DNA of 27,743 nt from Mesostigma viride (taxonomy: Eukaryota > Streptophyta > Mesostigmatophyceae > Mesostigmatales > Mesostigmataceae), in NCBI GenBank assembly GCA_009746045.1, contig RPFO01002118.1, forward strand, positions 1 to 27,743, written 5' to 3'. Made by a program: the position numbers and the translations under genes. Numbering within the stretch: the first letter of the stretch is position 1; every line of letters starts with the position of its first letter. The notes beneath the pieces are model-generated. The model was not told the DNA's origin. It saw only the letters and a program-made list of their open reading frames with translations, and did no database searches. Below, in pieces: positions 24,206 through 27,743 of this stretch.

Positions 24206-24421
24206 TCGTCTTGGTTGTCAACGGTTACGTGGGTGTCACCGGTTACGCTTTGGACTAGAGGCCAGAATTGCTCGGGTGTCACGGTGTCACCGGTTACGCT
24301 TGAATTAAAATAAAAATTATAATTCAAGCGTAACCGGTGACACCGTGACACCCGAGCAATTCTGGCCTCTAGTCCAAAGCGTAACCGGTGACACCCACGT
24401 AACCGTTGACAACCAAGACGA
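24206..24421. repeat. Perfect inverted repeat, 102-bp arms, 12-bp loop
   Basis: 24206-24307 and 24320-24421 are exact reverse complements over 102 bp, with a 12-base AT-only loop (24308-24319). Each arm holds GTGTCACCGGTTACGCTT twice in near-identical form. No direct repeat flanks it, so a simple MITE insertion with target duplication is not shown. Transcribed, it would give a long hairpin RNA; as DNA it could extrude a cruciform. Confidence 0.97.
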
Positions 24422-24560
24422 AGCAGGTGCGAGCGCTCATGCACGATCGGCCTATGATGGCTATGCCTTCTATAATTTACAGCTCGTGCACGTTCCCCAC
24501 CCAGCTGGCGGGGATTTATTAATTAGTCATATTTAGTCTGCAACTGTAGATCGCCATGAT

Positions 24561-24590
24561 CCGGGTTTCCGACAGCTGTCGGAAACCCGG
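24561..24590. repeat. Perfect 30-bp palindrome
   Basis: CCGGGTTTCCGACAG followed by CTGTCGGAAACCCGG, no spacer. Imperfect outer pairing (TCGCC left, GGCGA right) extends it. It is about 140 bp downstream of the large inverted repeat and 120 bp upstream of the ORF at 24713. It could be a dimeric protein-binding site or a transposon end. Confidence 0.9.
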
Positions 24591-24624
24591 CGATGAAGGT
24601 CAGACTGCGGTTTGGCATTGCAAG

Positions 24625-24649
24625 CGAGGGGGCGGGGGGGGGGGCGGGT
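24625..24649 (+). other. G-rich tract with G-quadruplex potential
   Basis: GAGGGGGCGGGGGGGGGGCGGG followed by ATTGCAAA. Three short repeats of ATTGCAA (about 24616, 24650, 24665) surround it. Confidence 0.6.
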
Positions 24650-24712
24650 ATTGCAAAAGACTGCTATTGCAAACGACTGCTGATCAATTAGTTTTCGCTG
24701 CATGTTTCGGCC

Positions 24713-24952
24713 ATGGCACGTTTCAGCATGGTTATGGAGCAGAATGGCGCAGATGGGGGCATTCTGTGGATTCTTTATTCTATTATCGCCATCGGTTGCG
24801 TTGTTTTTGCTATGGTGAAGCGCGCCGGGTCCAGGTTATCTGCGGCACAGGTGCTGGCAGATTGCACAACAGACGCATGCTTGCGCAGTGATCTGTCACG
24901 AAGCATGCACGCGCGCGCAGGTGTGCAAGTGTGGTCGGCGATGCCTCGATAA
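24713..24952 (+). CDS. Small predicted membrane protein ORF
   Basis: 79 codons from ATG 24713 in a good context (CGGCCATGGC). Residues 15-35 ([21 protein letters not shown]) form a clear hydrophobic helix followed by KRAG, so a single-pass membrane segment with a positive flank after it is likely. The rest is Ser/Ala/Cys-rich, ending VQVWSAMPR. The family is not recognised. The next ORF starts inside its end in another frame. It could be a short gene, a 5' exon, or chance. Confidence 0.3.
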   Translation: MARFSMVMEQNGADGGILWILYSIIAIGCVVFAMVKRAGSRLSAAQVLADCTTDACLRSDLSRSMHARAGVQVWSAMPR

Positions 24953-25406
24953 GGTCAACTGTGACGAGTTGTGCGCAATGCGGACTTACTTTTGGACTAC
25001 CGCTGATAGAAAGGAGTTTATAACAACGCAGCTGAGACTGGCGGGTCAAAGAGAAAGAGCAATACCAGGAGTGGCCAACCGTCACAAGCGGTATAGGCTG
25101 CATGAAGATTATCGTTTCATCATCCAAGGCAACGAGACGATTGGCAGGCCAGAACCAATCCCTCCTTACTATCGCATGTGCGAGTCTGTCACAGTGTCTG
25201 TGTTGTATTCCCCCAACTGGGATGGGCAGTTCAGCAAGTTCTCCCTTGCAGGTGGGGCTGGGCAGGGGTTGACAGTGGCGACTTCCGATATCACAGTGCA
25301 GCATTGGACGGTCTCCACAGGCCGTGCCACTTTCACACCAACCCTTACGGGAGCCCGCAAGCTGTCCAAAGCTACCCTTCAAGCTCTTGAAGACCACTTC
25401 AGATAA
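24888..25406 (+). pseudogene. Cys-rich transposon-protein-like ORF, truncated by plastid insert
   Basis: The frame has [20 protein letters not shown] followed by [20 protein letters not shown] and, later, [11 protein letters not shown] and [12 protein letters not shown]-x-C-x3-C start, an R-x-x-F/Y-W segment, a Q-x-x-L/I segment and a later C near a Y/F cluster recall the Cys-rich N-terminal region found in several eukaryotic DNA-transposon proteins; no DDE core is visible. The frame ends exactly where the AT-rich atpB-like insert begins (stop TAA 25404-25406 lies in the insert), so the original gene was longer. The start is uncertain (24888 is an ATT-type start; the first ATG in frame is 24978). 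A CTCCCTTGCAG acceptor-like site lies at 25241-25251. Confidence 0.35.
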
Positions 25407-25546
25407 TTCATCTAATCCTAGAATTGCAATAATATCTTGTAATTCTTTATAACGTTGTAATGTTGGTTTCACTTTTTGAGTTGTACCATAATGTTCTGCA
25501 TCTATGACAAGAATTTTATCAAAAGAAATGGGTATTTATGTGATAT
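25397..25546 (-). pseudogene. atpB (fragment): Plastid-derived atpB fragment in nuclear DNA (NUPT)
   Basis: The minus strand of an abruptly AT-rich block encodes [20 protein letters not shown] followed by [14 protein letters not shown]. The [25 protein letters not shown] block is a hallmark of the C-terminal domain of the plastid/cyanobacterial ATP synthase beta subunit; mitochondrial forms differ (usually ...LQ[19 protein letters not shown]). Codon third positions are mostly A/T, as in plastid genes and unlike the surroundings. The match stops at CTGAAG (25402-25397) where the host sequence takes over, a possible microhomology junction. Upstream of AEHY (25511-25546) the sequence stays AT-rich but does not fit atpB, so two plastid pieces may be joined. 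Confidence 0.75.
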
Positions 25547-25597
25547 GCCCGGGGTGCATTATGCGGGCGACCAAACCTTGCGATCCGCTACTGTGAC

Positions 25598-25918
25598 TTG
25601 CAAGTCGGCTTGTGCCTCATACTTTGCCGACCATGGCACGTGCGCTCTCAAAGGCATGAGATTGTGAGCGCTCTGGGGCTCATCCCGAAAGCGGTTTCAT
25701 GGTTGGGTTCTCGGGTGTCTGAAGATGACGGGGCATTGCACATCGAGACAATCTGGGCAGATGGGAAGGTAGCAACGTACGATAAGCTGGACGACGTCCT
25801 CCAGTTTGTTTGTGGTTGCCCCCACGCGGCCAATGCGTTTAATCGCGGGACGCATGTGGGCGATGCCATGGACGCCGATGCAGCCAGTGATCTTGAGGTG
25901 CCACACTTCCAGTGGTAG
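25598..25918 (+). CDS. Unrecognised ORF, possible 3' exon
   Basis: Open to TAG 25916-25918. The convincing part is from about 25658: HEIVSALGLIPKAVSWLGSR, HIETIWADGKVATYDKLDDV, QFVCGCPHAANAFNRGTHVG. It has normal amino-acid usage and no repeats. There is no good start: the first codon is not ATG in a clear context, and an upstream overlapping frame (25538-25665, [20 protein letters not shown]) is also open. It may be the remainder of the gene interrupted by the plastid-derived insert. No family recognised. Confidence 0.3.
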   Translation: MQVGLCLILCRPWHVRSQRHEIVSALGLIPKAVSWLGSRVSEDDGALHIETIWADGKVATYDKLDDVLQFVCGCPHAANAFNRGTHVGDAMDADAASDLEVPHFQW

Positions 25919-25937
25919 TAGTAGTGAGGAGGGGGTT

Positions 25938-27743
<1,806 letters not shown>

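Overview
The window reads as nuclear DNA of a eukaryote, probably a photosynthetic alga. The main argument is a short AT-rich segment near the right end whose minus strand encodes the C-terminal part of a plastid-type ATP synthase beta subunit (atpB), which looks like plastid DNA inserted into the nucleus. Spliceosomal-type introns, chromodomain gypsy and copia retroelements and long simple repeats agree with this. No rRNA, tRNA, CRISPR or bacterial operon was seen.

Layout. 1-495 is a (GGGA)n tract. 496-4100 holds no gene I recognise. 4101-4541 is a broken retroelement integrase fragment. About 4527-20360 is one Ty3/gypsy chromovirus-type element on the + strand, with coding order RG-rich leader ORF, RNase H1-N/viroplasmin-like domain, Gag, zinc knuckle, protease, RT, RNase H, integrase, chromodomain. 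It carries several frameshifts and is split by three later insertions. The first is an intact 7308-bp copia-like element (7990-15297; 443-bp LTRs with one difference; GAGGG target duplication; one 2007-codon polyprotein). The second is a 286-bp element between TCTTAC repeats (18798-19083). The third is a 633-bp TTAA-flanked, piggyBac-type non-autonomous element (19354-19986). Deleting the 286-bp and the 633-bp insert, each with one target copy, rejoins the gypsy reading frame exactly, which fixes their boundaries.

Right of the gypsy element, about 20362-21220 is a satellite of roughly 163-187-bp units, each holding a variable array of an 8-bp unit. It is interrupted by a minus-strand remnant of a non-LTR reverse transcriptase C-terminus (21347-21793) and resumes at 21795. 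22420-23065 is an 84-bp VNTR at the end of a probable minus-strand coiled-coil gene with one intron (22679-23996). A perfect 102-bp-arm inverted repeat (24206-24421) lies between that gene and a + strand region with a small membrane-protein ORF (24713-24952) and a Cys-rich transposase-like ORF (24888-25406) cut off by the plastid-derived insert. 25598-25918 is an unrecognised ORF. 25938-27743 is a (GAT)n microsatellite running off the window.

The most unusual item is the copia-like polyprotein. Its domains run Gag, integrase, protease-like, RT, RNase H, so the protease-like domain sits between integrase and RT instead of before integrase. It also has DTQ in place of DTG/DSG, a GDD-type RT catalytic motif, and LTR ends AGTTA...TAACT instead of TG...CA.
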